From the NCBI GenBank assembly GCA_905183005.1, contig CAJJDO010000127.1:65308-129307 (forward strand): DNA of 64,000 nt. The letters run 5' to 3'. The number at the start of each line of letters is the position of its first letter. Position 1 is the first letter of the stretch. This document shows, piece after piece, positions 61,108 to 64,000 of this stretch. Source of the stretch: Paramecium pentaurelia (lineage: Eukaryota > Ciliophora > Oligohymenophorea > Peniculida > Parameciidae). Under the pieces are notes generated by a model, which saw only the letters and a program-made list of their open reading frames with translations, searched no databases and was not told the DNA's origin. The position numbers and the translations under genes are program-made.

Positions 61108-64000
61108 TCAATTCATTATAATTCTTTAATTCTTAAATAATGATAATAAATCTATTCCTGTTTTAGAAATTATTGTACTATTCTCAACAATTGTATCCTA
61201 TGATTCAAATTTTAAAATTTATGACATTGAATATTTCATAGAATAAATTGAATTCTATTTCTAATAATATCGAATGGATTTATCATCACTATAAGAAACA
61301 TAACAATTTGCTTTTAAATTAACTGCTGCTCCTTTTACTTCTTCATCATGTTCATTTTAAATAAGAATTGATTTATCTTCTTCATCATAAAATATTACTT
61401 ATTTATCTTTTAAATTTGTTGTAATCAATAATGTCTTTTCATTTAAATAATTGAGACTATTAATGGAGAAGTCTTTAAAATCCTTTTCATAGAGTATTTC
61501 AAATGATTCTGTTGAAATCACTTTAATTAATTCTTTAAAAACAACAACTAATTTAGATTTATCAGGAGATTAACTTAAACAAATAATGTTTGGTTGATTT
61601 AAATCTAAAAAGTCTTTTGTTTTTTCACCTTTATAATTCCAAAAGCAAAGTTTACCATCTTTATCTCCTGAATATATTGTATTGTTATCATCAACCAAAA
61701 ATGTAGTAGGAAAATGATTATTTGATTCTTAAGCATAAGAATATTTAAGTTTTTTTTACAATATAGGGATATAATATAATTAATCATCCTTAGACCAAAT
61801 AATCCTTCTCTAATTAAATAAGACTAAAATTGATTAATTATCATTTAAATTTACAATTTTTTCTGATAAAATTAGATCTTCTGATATCCACATACTTAAT
61901 CCTTCAAATGTATGTAAAACAAAATAGTTTTGATCATTAGATAGATAAAAAGAGTTTATAGTTGATCCAGTATCTAAAACTCTGATTGGTTTATCATCTT
62001 TCCATTATTTTAATATTCCATCAAGTCCAGCTGTAATAAATACATTTTAACTATTTAACTAAGCAATTTTAGTAATTCTACCATTATGGATTTCAGGTAT
62101 CACTTAATATTAATCTGATTTTTAAAGGTCAATAATAAGTAGATTTCCATTTTGAGTTCCTGCATATATAGTATTATTATTCCTCATACAAATAGAATGA
62201 ATATGATCCTTCTTCTTTTCTTTAATCACTTTTATAGTTGACTTTTGACTTATATTCCATATTCTAATTGTATAATCAATAGCCATAAATAAGTTATCGT
62301 ACCAAACAAAATAATCATTAATTTTTGTAAATTTACTTTGATAATTAGAATATTAAGTGAAATCACTAAATCTCCAAAATATTATAGAATTCTATCCTGA
62401 AGTCATAAATAAATTATCATTTAATACATAAATGATATCACACTTACTTTTCTTATGTGCTTAATTCTTGAATATAAGTTCTTTATTCTCTATGACTAAT
62501 AGATATCCTTCACTCGTACCAATTAATTTCTATATACCATTATTACTAATAGCTAAAGCTGTTATATATTAATTTTAGATTTTTAAATAATTGCTTATAT
62601 TATATGATTCAATAACATTAACCTATTAATCTCTACATTAATCTAATAATTTCTTAGTTTCAATATTTGAAATCAGTCTTTTGTTTTCATCCTTATAATC
62701 ATATATTAGAATAAACTCTTATAAGTTATTAAGACTCCATAAATGTATCAGCTTTTCTTCAGTCAATGTTATTATTTTATATTAATCATCAGAATAAAAA
62801 ATGGAAACCTTAGATATTTGGGAGGCATAATGATTTATCTCATTTTTAATTTAAAAGTTTTGTAAATCCCAAATATATAAATATCCATCATCACCTCCTG
62901 AACATAAAATATTTGAATCTTGAGATATGGCTAAACTCTTAACTGGTAATTAATGTTTTTCAAGATTTTAACCAATCTATTGTCCAGTTTAGGTATTCCA
63001 AATTTTTATTAACAAATCACTAGAACCAGATATTAATAGGGTTCCATCAAATGAAAATATACAACATTAAACAGTATTAATATGACCCTATGGATTACTA
63101 TTTTATGTATCTTAACTATCCAAGTCCCAAATTTAAATTTACCCTTAATTTTATCCAGTTACAGCTAGGTAAGTATTAGAGATTAATGTTAATGAGAATA
63201 TTTTAATAAAAGCTGTAAAATTGGCTTAATTAATTTATGATAATTATTAAGTACTCCATAAGATTATAGACTAATCAAAAGAACATGAAACTAGAATTTT
63301 ACCATCATCTGAAAATTTCAATTCAGCTATTGCTTTCTTGTGTCCACTTAGACTTACAGGTGATTCAATTTATGATAAATTATAAAGATTTATTTCTCCC
63401 TTTCTACCACCAACTGCCAAAAGATTCAATTCTAAATTACTATCTATACAAATGACTCTTTCACATTTTGTTTCAATTTATTTCATCGATTAAGTTAGTT
63501 AATTATATAAAATTATAGTTTTTGACTATCTTTACATAATTATCATTTTACAACATCTAAGATTAACAATTTATTCATTGATTAATTATTTAAATGAATC
63601 TATGGTAACAATTAAATCCTTTTATTATTAGATGATTTCAACTTTATCTTCTTATTCTTATTTTGAATTTTGTTATTTCCCCTTTTTTTTATCTTTATCA
63701 GTTACTTTCTTTTATGCTTTTCTTTCAACTAATTCAATAGTTATTTTCAATTCATGTGCACCATTGTATCCTCCAAAAATCAAAGATTTATCATCAACTC
63801 CAAAGACACAACATGTCCTTTCTTTATCAAAACATTATCCATATTATATCAATTGAATTATTTTCATATCAAATAAATCATATAATAAAATTTCATTTTC
63901 ATTTAATAAAGCCATTAATCTTTAATTATTTGATATAATAGCTTATTTAGGTATAATTTTGATATTTATTTTATTAATTTCTTAAATTTTATAGATGTCA
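61108..64000 (-). CDS. large WD40-repeat protein, N-terminus outside window
   Basis: Ends at TGA 61108-61110 and runs off the right edge, so at least ~950 residues. Repeats of the form 'GHKKAIAELKFSDDGKILVS', 'GHINTVQCCIFSFDGTLLIS' with 'LLIKIWNTQTG', 'LPVKSLAISQDSNILCSGGD' with 'YLYIWDLQ', and more diverged ones downstream ('IRIWNIS', 'GILKQWKDD') predict two or more propellers. Near the N-terminal side is a Lys/Gln-rich insert at about 63.66-63.76 kb. Such proteins are scaffolds (flagellar, trafficking or nuclear); none is identifiable here. Much of the gene is one long TGA-free frame. Confidence 0.85.

Noticed and set aside
61605..61787. Minus-strand 60-codon ORF as an independent gene
   Set aside because: It lies in another frame within the WD40 gene and shows no independent motif.
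1..64000. CRISPR arrays, insertion sequences, prokaryotic operons or viral genes
   Set aside because: No regularly spaced short repeats, transposase motifs, Shine-Dalgarno sites or viral hallmark genes were seen; gene content and introns are those of a ciliate nucleus.

Overview
This window reads as ciliate macronuclear DNA, most likely from a Paramecium. It is very AT-rich. TAA and TAG occur throughout the reading frames, where aligned protein motifs require glutamine, and only TGA ends genes. The coding sequences are cut by tiny GT...AG introns of 18-36 nt (usually 22-29) that restore the frame exactly. Intergenic gaps are often only 8-100 bp. Any search using the standard code breaks these genes into fragments, so I rebuilt the models by hand with TGA as the only stop. 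For most genes the spliced length came out as a whole number of codons, which checks the intron calls.

Layout. 1-6.9 kb: 3' part of a DOMON/cytochrome b561 protein (-), a mitochondrial carrier gene present twice around a single N (probably an assembly duplicate), ribosomal protein uS17/S11 (-) and a macro-domain-like protein (+). 7-16 kb: a frameshifted thioredoxin-like membrane protein (-), then two giant convergent secreted/membrane paralogues (1281 and 1316 codons) whose 3' ends form a nearly perfect inverted repeat with ~429 bp arms. 16-24 kb: a Myb/poly-Q protein (+), a membrane-anchored M16 (insulysin-like) peptidase (-), a 47-aa small gene (+) and a CK1-type kinase (+). 24-33 kb: a PI 4-kinase (+), an alpha/beta hydrolase (+), a coiled-coil protein (-) and a full-length ABCC transporter (+). 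33-41 kb: a ~2400-aa guanylyl cyclase fused to a P-type-ATPase-like half (-).

41-45.5 kb: a tandem tRNA-Ile cluster (three UAU, one AAU, plus a relic), a coiled-coil protein (-) and a small secreted frizzled-CRD-like protein (-). 46-52 kb: two tandem acetyl-CoA transporter (SLC33) paralogues 8 bp apart, and an importin-beta family karyopherin. 52-64 kb: a two-TM protein, a kelch protein, UDP-glucose 6-dehydrogenase, a PH-like/protein kinase, a PIAS/Siz-type SUMO ligase (-), and a WD40 protein (-) running off the right edge.

There is no operon-like functional grouping; this is ordinary compact ciliate gene order with adjacent tandem duplicates. Signalling themes recur (cGMP synthesis, PI4P synthesis, three kinase-type enzymes), but the sequence does not show that they act together. 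The most interesting items are the palindromic ends of the giant paralogues, the G37-containing tRNA-Ile(UAU) genes, the intron differences between the SLC33 twins, and the N-joined duplication.
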